Positions 1-6,542 are shown, numbered from the stretch's first letter. The stretch is 9,469 nucleotides of DNA from Thermaceae bacterium (GCA_027053145.1 JALUED010000112.1:1-9469), one strand, 5' to 3'. The notes: a model not told the origin generated them from the letters alone. Program-made: numbers and translations.

Positions 1-147
1 CTCTACTTCATCACCCGGCTGCCCGTGGAGATCCGCCCCAGCGACTTCGCCTGGGCCTCGGGGGTCGCCCTCCTCACCGTGGTGCTTGCCTCGTTCGCCC
101 CGCTTTTCCGCGTGCTCAAAACCGAACCGGGCCGGGTGCTCCGTTAG
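1..147 (+). CDS. C-terminal end of a probable FtsX/LolC-type ABC transporter permease (5' partial)
   Basis: An open frame enters at base 1 and ends at TAG 145-147, giving 48 residues. The visible tail has a short extracytoplasmic segment (LPVEIRPSDF), then a hydrophobic helix of about 20 residues, then a basic cytoplasmic end finishing TEPGRVLR. This matches the C-terminus of MacB/LolC/LolE/FtsX-type permeases, which typically read 'P-x-x-F..(TM)..P..RA.xLDP-x-x-xLR'. Such permeases work with an ATPase partner in lipoprotein release or macrolide/peptide export. Only the last transmembrane segment is visible, so the substrate and subfamily cannot be decided. It lies 45 bases upstream of the nucleotidylyltransferase gene on the same strand; no functional link is evident. 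Confidence 0.6.
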   Translation, partial: LYFITRLPVEIRPSDFAWASGVALLTVVLASFAPLFRVLKTEPGRVLR

Positions 148-154
148 GTTTTCC

Positions 155-183
155 TTGCGCCCGCCCACCTGCCGCGCAAGAAT
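155..183 (+). promoter_or_regulatory. Weak candidate promoter giving a near-leaderless transcript for the nucleotidylyltransferase gene
   Basis: TTGCGC (155-160) is followed after exactly 17 bases by AAGAAT (178-183). These match the sigma-70 consensus hexamers at 3/6 and 4/6. Initiation 7-10 bases downstream would fall at 190-193, at or next to the ATG at 193. That would explain why no Shine-Dalgarno sequence precedes this ATG. The same stretch also contains a 7-bp inverted repeat (CTTGCGC 154-160 / GCGCAAG 174-180, 13-base loop), so the apparent hexamers may simply reflect that hairpin. The matches are poor and the call is tentative. Confidence 0.25.
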
Positions 184-192
184 GGCCTTGCC

Positions 193-1248
193 ATGAAGGG
201 ACTGATCCTCGCCGCAGGCCACGGCACCCGCCTGCGGCCGCTCACCTACACCCGGCCCAAACCGGTGATCCGAGTCGCCGGCCGGCCGATCATCCGTTAC
301 GCGGTGGAAAACCTCCTTGAGGTGGGCATCGCCGAGATCGGCGTGGTGGTCTCCCCCAAAACCCAGGAGGAGATCGCAAACGCCCTAAAGGCCATCCCCG
401 AAGCCCGCTTCACCTTCATCGTTCAGGAGCACCCCCAGGGGCTTGCCCACGCCGTGCGGGTGGCCCGCGATTGGCTCGGCGACGACCCCTTCCTCATGTA
501 CCTGGGCGACAACCTCTTCGAAAACGGCGTCAAAGCCCTGACCGAAGCCTTCCGCCGCGAGCATCCAAGCGCCGCCATTGCCCTGGTGGAGGTCGAGGAC
601 CCCCGCCAGTTCGGCGTAGCGGTGGTGGAAAACGGGCGGATCGTTCGCCTGGTGGAAAAGCCTAAGGAGCCTCCCTCGAATCTGGCGGTGGCGGGGGTCT
701 ACGCCTTCACCCCGGCGATCCACCCGATCATCGAACGGCTCAAGCCCAGCGCCCGCGGCGAGTACGAGATCACCGACGCGATCCAGGGGCTTATCGACGC
801 GGGCGAGCGGGTGCTCGGGGTTCCGGTGGTGGGCTGGTGGAAGGACACCGGCCGCCCCGAGGACCTCCTCGAGGCCAACCGCCTGCTTTTGGAAAAGCTC
901 AAACCCCGAAACGAGGGTACGGTGGAAGGGAGCAACTTCAAGGGCGCGGTGGTGGTGGAACCCGGAGCCCGCGTCAAGAACGCCCGCGTGATCGGACCCG
1001 CCCTGATCGCCGAGAATGCGGTGGTGGAGGACGCCTTCGTCGGCCCCTACACCGCGGTGGGGCCGAAGGCGGTGGTGCGGGACGCCGAGGTCGAATACAG
1101 CATCCTCGAGGCCGAAGCCCGCCTCGAGGGGGTCCGCATCCACGGCTCGCTCCTCGGGGTGGGGGCCGAGGTTAAAAAGTCCGAAGGCCGCCCCCGCACC
1201 CCAAAGCTCATCCTCGGCGACCTCTCCCGGGTCGAGGTTCCCGATTAG
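193..1248 (+). CDS. Sugar-1-phosphate nucleotidylyltransferase, RmlA-long/StrD-like (probable glucose-1-phosphate thymidylyltransferase)
   Basis: This 351-residue cytoplasmic enzyme joins a sugar-1-phosphate to a nucleoside triphosphate, releasing pyrophosphate and a nucleotide sugar for glycan synthesis. The N-terminal Rossmann-like domain carries the nucleotide signature GHGTRLRPLT (residues 9-18) with Lys23 of RPKP, QG at 82-83, the metal-site GDN (105-107), EKP (155-157) and WWKDTG (215-220). From about residue 240 the chain becomes hexapeptide-like (VVVEPGARV, PALIAENAVVEDAFVGPYTAVGPKAVV), a left-handed beta-helix tail as in the long-form RmlA/StrD family, whose members are about 355 residues. 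After PK the sequence is PVIRV, where classical RmlA has Q-L-[LIV]-P, so thymidylyl specificity is not certain; uridylyl- or guanylyltransferase activity is possible. The ATG at 193 gives the canonical family N-terminus, but no Shine-Dalgarno sequence is visible. Its stop interlocks with the convergent ccmI-like stop. Confidence 0.85.
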   Translation: MKGLILAAGHGTRLRPLTYTRPKPVIRVAGRPIIRYAVENLLEVGIAEIGVVVSPKTQEEIANALKAIPEARFTFIVQEHPQGLAHAVRVARDWLGDDPFLMYLGDNLFENGVKALTEAFRREHPSAAIALVEVEDPRQFGVAVVENGRIVRLVEKPKEPPSNLAVAGVYAFTPAIHPIIERLKPSARGEYEITDAIQGLIDAGERVLGVPVVGWWKDTGRPEDLLEANRLLLEKLKPRNEGTVEGSNFKGAVVVEPGARVKNARVIGPALIAENAVVEDAFVGPYTAVGPKAVVRDAEVEYSILEAEARLEGVRIHGSLLGVGAEVKKSEGRPRTPKLILGDLSRVEVPD

Positions 1249-2252
1249 AGCTTTTTCAAAAACTTGAGGAGGGCGTCCATCTCCTCGTCGCGCATCGGCA
1301 CCGCGGGCATCGTCCCGCGGCCGTTTCTTACGATCTCGGCTACCGCCTCGGGCACGTTCAAGATGGGATTCCCCGCAAGCTTCGGGCCAACGCCCCCCTC
1401 GCCCTTGGCCCCGTGGCAGGCGGCGCACTTCTCGGCGTAGACGAGCTCGCCGGGGTCTTTCGCGCGGAGCCGGGCTTCGGCCGACTGGATCAAGTTTAAA
1501 ACCCGCTCGCGGGCCTCACCGCCCCGGTTCAGGTACTCCTTCCAGGCGGCGATGGCCCGCTCGTACTCGCCGAGCTGGAAGTAGGCGTTGCCCAGGTACA
1601 AAAGCCCCTCGGGGTCGGGGTCCACCCGGGTGACCACCGCGAGGATCTCGGCGGCCTCCTTGGGACGACCGGCGAAGAAAAGGATCATCCCGTAGCGGCG
1701 GTAGGCCTTCAGGTTTTTATGGTCGAGCTCGATGACCTTGGTGTAGCCCTCGGCGGCGCGCTCGAGGTCCCCGAGCTCGAAGGCGTAGTCGGCGTAGGCG
1801 AGCCAGGCTTCGGGGGTGTTCTCGCGCTCCGCCTTGGCGAGGAGCTCCTTGAGCTTCCTCGCCTTTTCCACCGCGAGCGCCTCGGTGACCGCGCCCCCGG
1901 GGAGCCTGGGAAGGGTGTAGCGCATCAGCGCGGCGGCGAGCACAAGCCCCCCCGCCACCACCAGCAAAAGCCCCCAGGCCGGAAGCCGCACCGCCGGCCG
2001 GGCGACGCGTTCGGCCTCCTGCGCCCTCGCCACCCCGAGCTCGCGCTCGATCCAGGCAATGCGCTTCAGGATGCGGACCCGCTCGGGGCCGCGCATCGCC
2101 TTGGCCTCGCGCTTTAGGGCCTCAAGCTCCAACCGAAGCTCCTCCGGACGGGGGTTTTCGGGAAAGGGACGAGGGGAGGCGCGGAGCGGGGCGAGCACCA
2201 CCGCCACCGCCAGGAGAAAGAATAGGCCCACGGATAGGTAGACGAGGATCAT
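1245..2252 (-). CDS. ccmI: CcmI/CycH-like cytochrome c assembly protein fused to a C-terminal class I cytochrome c domain
   Basis: This 335-residue protein is the last gene of the ccm operon. In order it has an N-terminal membrane helix (about 2-21), a charged Arg/Glu-rich cytoplasmic loop predicted as coiled coil (about 33-85), a second helix (about 92-110), TPR-like helices (about 145-260; for example LAYADYAFELGDLERAAEGY and YLGNAYFQLGEYERAIAAW), then a cytochrome domain with CAACH at 276-280 and a likely axial Met315 in GRGTMPAVP. Two helices, a loop and periplasmic TPRs are the CcmI plan; CcmI holds apocytochrome c for the CcmF/H heme ligase. The CxxCH domain is an addition that classical CcmI lacks, so this assembly factor should itself need heme attachment. 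The ATG overlaps the ccmH stop as ATGA, with GGAGGAGGA just upstream encoded by the ccmH Glu tail. CcmI identity rests on topology, TPRs and position; a plain membrane TPR-cytochrome is the alternative. Confidence 0.8.
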   Translation of the reverse strand: MILVYLSVGLFFLLAVAVVLAPLRASPRPFPENPRPEELRLELEALKREAKAMRGPERVRILKRIAWIERELGVARAQEAERVARPAVRLPAWGLLLVVAGGLVLAAALMRYTLPRLPGGAVTEALAVEKARKLKELLAKAERENTPEAWLAYADYAFELGDLERAAEGYTKVIELDHKNLKAYRRYGMILFFAGRPKEAAEILAVVTRVDPDPEGLLYLGNAYFQLGEYERAIAAWKEYLNRGGEARERVLNLIQSAEARLRAKDPGELVYAEKCAACHGAKGEGGVGPKLAGNPILNVPEAVAEIVRNGRGTMPAVPMRDEEMDALLKFLKKL

Positions 2253-2692
2253 TCCTCCTCCAAACGGCGCTCAAGCGCTCGGAGCTCTTCCTCCGAAAGG
2301 GCGAGCTCGGCCTCGCGCCGCCTCGCTTCGGCCAAGTAGCGCCAAAGCCCGAACCCAAAAACGAGGAGCCCGATCGCCGGCGCAAGCCAAAGCAACCAGT
2401 TGATCCCCCGCTTGGGCGGGGCGTAGAGGATCCACTCCCCGTAGCGCTCGACGAAGTACTGCTTGATCGCCTCCTCGCTTTTTCCCTCCTTTAGCATCTC
2501 GGCGATCTGCCGCCGCATCTCCTGGCTGACGCCGGCGTTGGACTCGGCAGCGCTCTCTCCCTGGCAGACCGGGCAACGGAGCTGGGAAGCGATGCGGAAG
2601 ACCTCGGGGGAAAGGTCAGGAGGCGGCTCGCCGGTCGGGGTCTGAGCGAGCGCCAGAGCAAAAAGCAACACGAGCAGCCAAACCCACCTCAC
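2249..2692 (-). CDS. ccmH: Cytochrome c maturation protein CcmH (CcmL type)
   Basis: This 147-residue protein has a signal peptide ending near ALA-Q (16/17), a periplasmic domain with the redox motif LRCPVCQGES (Cys40, Cys43), a single membrane helix (about 98-116) and a short cytoplasmic Glu-rich tail. CcmH family proteins accept the apocytochrome thiols through this LRCxxC pair, are reduced by CcmG, and form the heme ligase with CcmF and CcmI. Length and order match the stand-alone CcmH/CcmL form, with the TPR half (CcmI) encoded separately downstream. The start is GTG at 2690-2692, overlapping the ccmG stop as GTGA. A GGAGG seven bases upstream lies inside the end of ccmG and supports this start. 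The C-terminal EEE codons double as the Shine-Dalgarno of the next gene. Confidence 0.93.
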   Translation of the reverse strand: MRWVWLLVLLFALALAQTPTGEPPPDLSPEVFRIASQLRCPVCQGESAAESNAGVSQEMRRQIAEMLKEGKSEEAIKQYFVERYGEWILYAPPKRGINWLLWLAPAIGLLVFGFGLWRYLAEARRREAELALSEEELRALERRLEEE

Positions 2693-3216
2693 CTCAACAC
2701 CTCCTGAATCCGCTTCCTCAGCTCGGAGGCCTCGATGGAACCGGCGTAACGGGAACGCACCCGCCCTTCGGCGTCAATGAAGAAGGTCTCGGGCACGCCG
2801 TACATCCCGTAGTCGATCCCCACCTTGCCCCGGGGATCGTAGCCTTGGGGAAAGGTCAGGCCAAAGCGCCGGATGAACTCAAGCGCCGCGGCCTCCTTAT
2901 CCTGGGTGTTGATTCCGAAAAAGAGCACCCGGTCCTTGTACCCCCGCCACGCGGCCTCGAGCACCGGCGCCTCCTCGTAACAGGCGGGGTAGCACCAGCT
3001 AGCCCAAAAGTTCAGCACCACCGGCTTGCCCCGGTGCTCAGAGAGCCGGAACCGCTCGCCCCAATCGGCGCGGTAAGGGGGGAGGAGCGGGAGCTCGAAG
3101 TCGGGGGCGGGCTTGCCCACCAGCACCGACTTGAGCTTGCCCGGGTCCCGTTGCATGCCCCACCAAAAAAGCCCTCCGAGCGCGAGCACGATGGCGAAGT
3201 AAACCCACCTTCTCAC
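2689..3216 (-). CDS. ccmG: CcmG/DsbE thioredoxin-like thiol reductase with an unusual CxxxC active site
   Basis: This 175-residue protein has a membrane anchor (about 4-20) and a periplasmic thioredoxin fold of the CcmG/TlpA/ResA type: VGKPAPDFELP (33-43), LSEHRGKPVVLNFWASWC (58-75), then GVPETFFID (140-148) containing the cis-proline Pro142. CcmG passes electrons, usually from CcdA/DsbD, to CcmH and apocytochrome c so that CxxCH thiols are free for heme. The active site reads W-C-Y-P-A-C, with Cys75 and Cys79 separated by three residues instead of the usual two. The codons TGC TAC CCC GCC TGT are unambiguous and there is no frameshift. Translation begins at GTG 3214-3216, overlapping the ccmF stop as GTGA, with GGAGG seven bases upstream. 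Family assignment is firm from fold motifs and operon position; the redox behaviour of the altered site is unknown. Confidence 0.92.
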   Translation of the reverse strand: MRRWVYFAIVLALGGLFWWGMQRDPGKLKSVLVGKPAPDFELPLLPPYRADWGERFRLSEHRGKPVVLNFWASWCYPACYEEAPVLEAAWRGYKDRVLFFGINTQDKEAAALEFIRRFGLTFPQGYDPRGKVGIDYGMYGVPETFFIDAEGRVRSRYAGSIEASELRKRIQEVLR

Positions 3217-5162
3217 GCCGCCACCTCCAACCCACGCCGCCTCGCCTGCGAAACCCCCGGAACCACGATGTAGAAGACCCCAAAGAGGATGATTCCCCCC
3301 GCAATCCAGAGCCAGAGCACCAGCGGCGTACGCACGAGCCGCAACGTTGCCCAGCGCCCCTCTTCGGTATCGAAGGCTTGAAGGATGAGGTAATCGTCGT
3401 TGTAGAGCCCGTAGTGCACGCTGGGGGCGGCGAGGGGGCTGTTCATCGTGGGGTAGTAGTGGAGCCGGGGGTACATCCGGCCCACCCCCTCGACCTCCAC
3501 CTCGGCCACCACCGCGTAGCGGAAACCCTCGTCGCGGGCGTCAAGCCGCAAGAGGGAAAGCTCCACGCCGCCGAGCGTAGCCCGCTCGCCGATTTCCAAG
3601 GTCTTTTGCACATCCACCCGGTAGGCCTGGGAGAAAACGATCGCAAGCGCCGCCAACGCCACGCCGAAGTGGACAAGCTGGGCCCCTACCTGCTGGCGGC
3701 CCCGAGTCAGGTAGGCAAGGAGGGCAGATAGCGCGCCCTGCCCCTTCTTCCTCCAGGCGGCGATCCCGCGCCCGGCCTGGGCCAGAACGGCTACCGCGTT
3801 GTAGGCAAAGAGCCCCACCCCGATCGCCACCCCAAAGGTGGCCCCGAACAAGAGCGCAAGGGCGGTCGCAAGAGCGAGGGCGCTGAGCATCGCGCTAAAA
3901 GCGCGGGCCGCATAGCCGTCCACGCTCCCCCAAGGCAATACCGGCCCGGCTCCCATCAAGAGGAGGAGCGCCGTGCCAAGCGGGACAAAGACCGAATTGA
4001 AAAAGGGCGCGCCCACCGAAACCTTGTCCCCGGTCACCGCCTCGACGATGAGGGGAAAGAGGGTGCCCAGCACCACCACAAAGGCCATGGTGGCAAAGAC
4101 CAGCGAACCCAAAAGCAAAAGCCCCTCGCGGGAGAGTAGGTTCAGCCCGCCCACGTCCCGCACCTCGGAGGCCACCCGGGAAAGCAGACCAAAGCCCACC
4201 AAAAGCACGAGCAGCAAAAACCCGAGGAAGACCGGGCCCACCGCGCCCTCGACGAAGGCGTGCACCGACTGGATCACCCCGGAGCGGGTGAGGAAGGTGC
4301 CGAAAACGGTGGCGGCGAAGGCCAGGGTGACGTAGGCAAAGTTCCAGGTCTTGAACATGCCTCGGCGGGCTTGAACCAGAGCGGTGTGGAGGTAGGCCGC
4401 AAGCAGGAGCCAAGGGATGAAGGAAGCGTTCTCCACCGGGTCCCAGGCCCAATAGCCGCCCCAACCAAGCACCTCGTAGCTCCACCACCCACCGGCGAAG
4501 ATCGCCGCGGTCAAAAACCCAAAGGCGATGAGGGTCCACCACCGGGTTTCGGCCACCCACGATTGGTAGCGCCGGGCCAGCATGGCGGCCACTGCGTAAG
4601 CAAAGGGAACGCTAACCCCGACAAAGCCCAGGTACATCAGCACCGGGTGGACCGCCATCATCCAGTGGTTTTGGAGAAGGGGGTTCGGACCTGGGCCCTC
4701 GGTGGGCGGGTTCGGGACCGGCGTGAAGGGGTTCGCGACGAAGAGCATCACCCCGAAGAAGAAGAGCTGGATGGCGAAGAGGGTGCCAAGCACCGCCGGC
4801 GCCATCCAGTAGTCCCGAAGCTTTCGCGCGGCGAGCAGGGTGTAAAGGGCCTGGAAGGTAGCCCAGAGCAGGATCGAGCCCTCGAGCGCCGCCCAAAGCG
4901 TCGCGAACTTCACCCAGGTGGGGCTTTTCGTCGAATGGTTTTTCGCGGTGTAGACGATGGAGAAGTCGTCGGTTAGAAGCGCCCACTCAAGCGCAGAAAA
5001 GGCAAGCAACGCCGCCAGGAAGGAAAAGACCGCCGCGCGTTTGGCCGCATCCACGTAGCGGGCGTCCTTGGCCCACCAGGCAAGCGCCGCCAAGACAAAG
5101 CCGAGGGCGGTAAAGACAAAGCCCAAGACGAGGGCGATGTTGCCAAGAAGCCCAGGGGTCAC
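3213..5162 (-). CDS. ccmF: Heme lyase subunit CcmF
   Basis: This is a 649-residue multi-pass membrane protein, close to the 647 residues of E. coli CcmF. It is the core of the holocytochrome c synthase that moves heme from CcmE to the CxxCH of apocytochrome. The tryptophan-rich heme-handling motif WGGYWAWDPVEN is at 234-245. The four conserved histidines are recognisable by context: His172 (AVHPVLMYLG), His259 (AAYLHT), His301 (SVHAF) and His498 (LVHFGVA). A large periplasmic domain (about 512-608) precedes the last membrane helix (about 611-634). The start is GTG at 5160-5162, overlapping the ccmE stop as GTGA, with AAGGAGG five bases upstream inside ccmE. Nothing appears truncated. Confidence 0.97.
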   Translation of the reverse strand: MTPGLLGNIALVLGFVFTALGFVLAALAWWAKDARYVDAAKRAAVFSFLAALLAFSALEWALLTDDFSIVYTAKNHSTKSPTWVKFATLWAALEGSILLWATFQALYTLLAARKLRDYWMAPAVLGTLFAIQLFFFGVMLFVANPFTPVPNPPTEGPGPNPLLQNHWMMAVHPVLMYLGFVGVSVPFAYAVAAMLARRYQSWVAETRWWTLIAFGFLTAAIFAGGWWSYEVLGWGGYWAWDPVENASFIPWLLLAAYLHTALVQARRGMFKTWNFAYVTLAFAATVFGTFLTRSGVIQSVHAFVEGAVGPVFLGFLLLVLLVGFGLLSRVASEVRDVGGLNLLSREGLLLLGSLVFATMAFVVVLGTLFPLIVEAVTGDKVSVGAPFFNSVFVPLGTALLLLMGAGPVLPWGSVDGYAARAFSAMLSALALATALALLFGATFGVAIGVGLFAYNAVAVLAQAGRGIAAWRKKGQGALSALLAYLTRGRQQVGAQLVHFGVALAALAIVFSQAYRVDVQKTLEIGERATLGGVELSLLRLDARDEGFRYAVVAEVEVEGVGRMYPRLHYYPTMNSPLAAPSVHYGLYNDDYLILQAFDTEEGRWATLRLVRTPLVLWLWIAGGIILFGVFYIVVPGVSQARRRGLEVAA

Positions 5163-5587
5163 TTCGCCTCCTTGATGAGCTTTTTAACCTCCTCGGGGGT
5201 GTAGCCCTCTTTAGGCGGCCGATAGGTCTCGGAGTGTTTGACGAGGAGGTTGTCGCCTAAAAAGGTCTTACCCTCAAAACGCCCCTCCACCACCACGCCC
5301 TGCCGCTCTTTAAAGAGCGCAGGCGGGGTGCCCTTGTGGAAGACCGGAACCTCGGCCACGCCGTCGGTGAGGACGAAGCGGAGCTCCAGCGTCTTCGGGT
5401 TGTAGTGAACCGTCCCCGCCTTGACGATGCCCCCAAGGCGAATCCGCTTGCCCCGGTACTTGGCCGGGTTCTCGTAGTATTCGCTCGGGGTGATGAAGTA
5501 AACGAGGCTCTTGCCGAGCCCTCCCCAAACCAGGTAGCCGATGGCCCCCGCAATCACGAGCAGCCCGACCCAGTACTTCGCCCTCAT
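5159..5587 (-). CDS. ccmE: Periplasmic heme chaperone CcmE
   Basis: This 142-residue protein has one N-terminal membrane anchor (about 5-22), a beta-barrel (OB-fold) domain and a flexible tail. The heme-binding signature LLVKHSETYRPP gives the covalent-heme His118 and the partner Tyr122, matching the HxxxY pattern of the bacterial form (HDENY in E. coli); it is not the CxxxY variant seen in archaea. Earlier family landmarks are YRGKRIRLGGIVKAGTV (44-60) and LRFVLTDGVAEVPVFHKGTPPALF (69-92). CcmE receives heme from the CcmC/CcmD complex and delivers it to CcmF/H. The ATG at 5585-5587 overlaps the ccmD stop as ATGA and is preceded by GGGAGG inside ccmD. Confidence 0.97.
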   Translation of the reverse strand: MRAKYWVGLLVIAGAIGYLVWGGLGKSLVYFITPSEYYENPAKYRGKRIRLGGIVKAGTVHYNPKTLELRFVLTDGVAEVPVFHKGTPPALFKERQGVVVEGRFEGKTFLGDNLLVKHSETYRPPKEGYTPEEVKKLIKEAK

Positions 5588-5685
5588 CCTTTCCTCCCAA
5601 GCCGCAAAAGCAGGTAGGCGGTGTAACCGACGAGGAAAGCGTAGGTCAGCACGTAGACCACCAGGACGAAGACCTGATTACCCAT
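5584..5685 (-). CDS. ccmD: Small heme exporter subunit CcmD (33 residues)
   Basis: A short reading frame between ccmC and ccmE encodes 33 residues: M-G-N-Q, a hydrophobic helix (about 5-27, FVLVVYVLTYAFLVGYTAYL...), then a basic end LRLGRKG. A single helix followed by Arg/Lys, encoded exactly between ccmC and ccmE, is the CcmD pattern. CcmD stabilises the CcmABC/CcmE complex and helps release heme-loaded CcmE. At 33 residues it is shorter than E. coli CcmD (69). GGAGGAGGAG sits just upstream of the ATG (5683-5685), encoded by the Glu codons of the ccmC tail. The gene overlaps the end of ccmC by 8 bases (ATGGGTAA) and its TGA overlaps the ccmE ATG. Position and physical pattern support the call; sequence conservation in CcmD is always low. 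Confidence 0.85.
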   Translation of the reverse strand: MGNQVFVLVVYVLTYAFLVGYTAYLLLRLGRKG

Positions 5686-6361
5686 CGCGCTCCTCCTCCG
5701 AGCTAAGCGCTGCAATTCGCCCTTTCAGACGCAAAAACGCAAGGTAGAGCACGGTGAAGGCGGCCAGGTTGACGAGCAGGGGAACGAGCATCTCGGGCGG
5801 CATGTGCAACCTGCGGTTGATCACATCCACGGTCGCGGTTTGGTGGATCGAGCGCCACCAGTAGACCGACATGTAAGTGATGGGGATGTTCACCACCCCC
5901 AGGATCGCCACCGCCGCCGCCGCCTTGGCCCGCATTTCGGGGTCCTCGATCGCCTGTCGAACGAGGAAGTAACCGACGTAGATCGCGATCATCACCGCCA
6001 CCGAGGTAAGCCGGGGTTCCCACACCCAGTAAACCCCCCAGGTGGGCCGGGCCCACATCATGCCGCCCACGACCATCAAAAGCGAAAGCCAAAGCCCGAT
6101 CTCGGCGCTGGCCGCGCTCAACCGGTCGTACGCGGGCCGTCCCCGAAGCAGGTAAAAGAGCGCGTAAAGGCCGGCGACGATAAAGGCGAGGTATCCGGTC
6201 CAAGCCGCCGCCACGTGCAGGTAGAGGATGCGCACGAGGTACCCCTGCTGCACGTCGGGCGGGGCCTTTAAAGCAAAGTAGAAACCGATGAGAAGGAGCG
6301 CGTAGCCGCCCCCCAAAAGCCCGAGGGAGACCGCGTCAAGCCCGTGCCGTTCCGATCGCAT
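5678..6361 (-). CDS. ccmC: Heme-handling protein CcmC
   Basis: This 227-residue protein has six predicted membrane helices and presents heme to CcmE at the outer face of the cytoplasmic membrane. Family landmarks are His49 (LYLHVAAAW), the tryptophan-rich motif WGVYWVWEPRLTS (108-120) and His173 (WWRSIHQTATV), corresponding to the two heme-ligand histidines and the WWD motif of E. coli CcmC. The motif has Glu115 where the usual form reads WxWD. An in-frame TAG lies five codons upstream of the ATG at 6361, so this is the most upstream ATG possible; no good Shine-Dalgarno sequence precedes it. It is the first gene of the operon and is divergent from the dodecaheme cytochrome gene. The usual upstream ccmA and ccmB genes are absent here. 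Confidence 0.95.
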   Translation of the reverse strand: MRSERHGLDAVSLGLLGGGYALLLIGFYFALKAPPDVQQGYLVRILYLHVAAAWTGYLAFIVAGLYALFYLLRGRPAYDRLSAASAEIGLWLSLLMVVGGMMWARPTWGVYWVWEPRLTSVAVMIAIYVGYFLVRQAIEDPEMRAKAAAAVAILGVVNIPITYMSVYWWRSIHQTATVDVINRRLHMPPEMLVPLLVNLAAFTVLYLAFLRLKGRIAALSSEEERDG

Positions 6362-6500
6362 GCCAATCCCAGGCTAGCCAGGCCGTTCCTAATGAAGATG
6401 AAAGCTCACGCCTCTCATCCCGACCGGGGCAAAAGCCGCACAAAACCGAGCAGTTTGATGCAGTTAAAACTCGATCTCTTGCCCATGACCATCGGCCAAT

Positions 6501-6534
6501 CGGGACATCTATCCCGGTCTCATTCATTCATAAT
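6501..6534 (+). promoter_or_regulatory. Candidate regulated promoter of the dodecaheme cytochrome gene: palindrome plus -10
   Basis: CATAAT at 6529-6534 matches the -10 consensus at 5 of 6 positions and would start transcription near 6541. Where a -35 box should be there is no TTGACA-like hexamer. Instead there is the inverted repeat CGGGA-CATCTA-TCCCG (6501-6516), centred about 32 bases before the inferred start. A palindrome replacing the -35 element is what one expects of an activator-dependent or repressor-controlled promoter. The regulator is unknown, and the palindrome is short enough to occur by chance. Confidence 0.35.
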
Positions 6535-6542
6535 CTTCCCCA

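Noticed and set aside
1251..1263. CTTTTTCAAAAAC after the convergent stops, considered as a terminator
   Set aside because: It is a T5/A5 symmetric stretch with only a one-base centre and no GC stem, so it cannot form a credible terminator hairpin.
385..1428. A 347-codon minus-strand open frame spanning the nucleotidylyltransferase gene and the ccmI end
   Set aside because: It overlaps two clearly real genes, has no recognisable domain and shows Gly/Arg/His/Asp-rich shadow composition.
6372..6379. Perfect 8-base palindrome GGCTAGCC upstream of ccmC
   Set aside because: It is too short and too common in GC-rich DNA to call an operator, and it has no positional partner.
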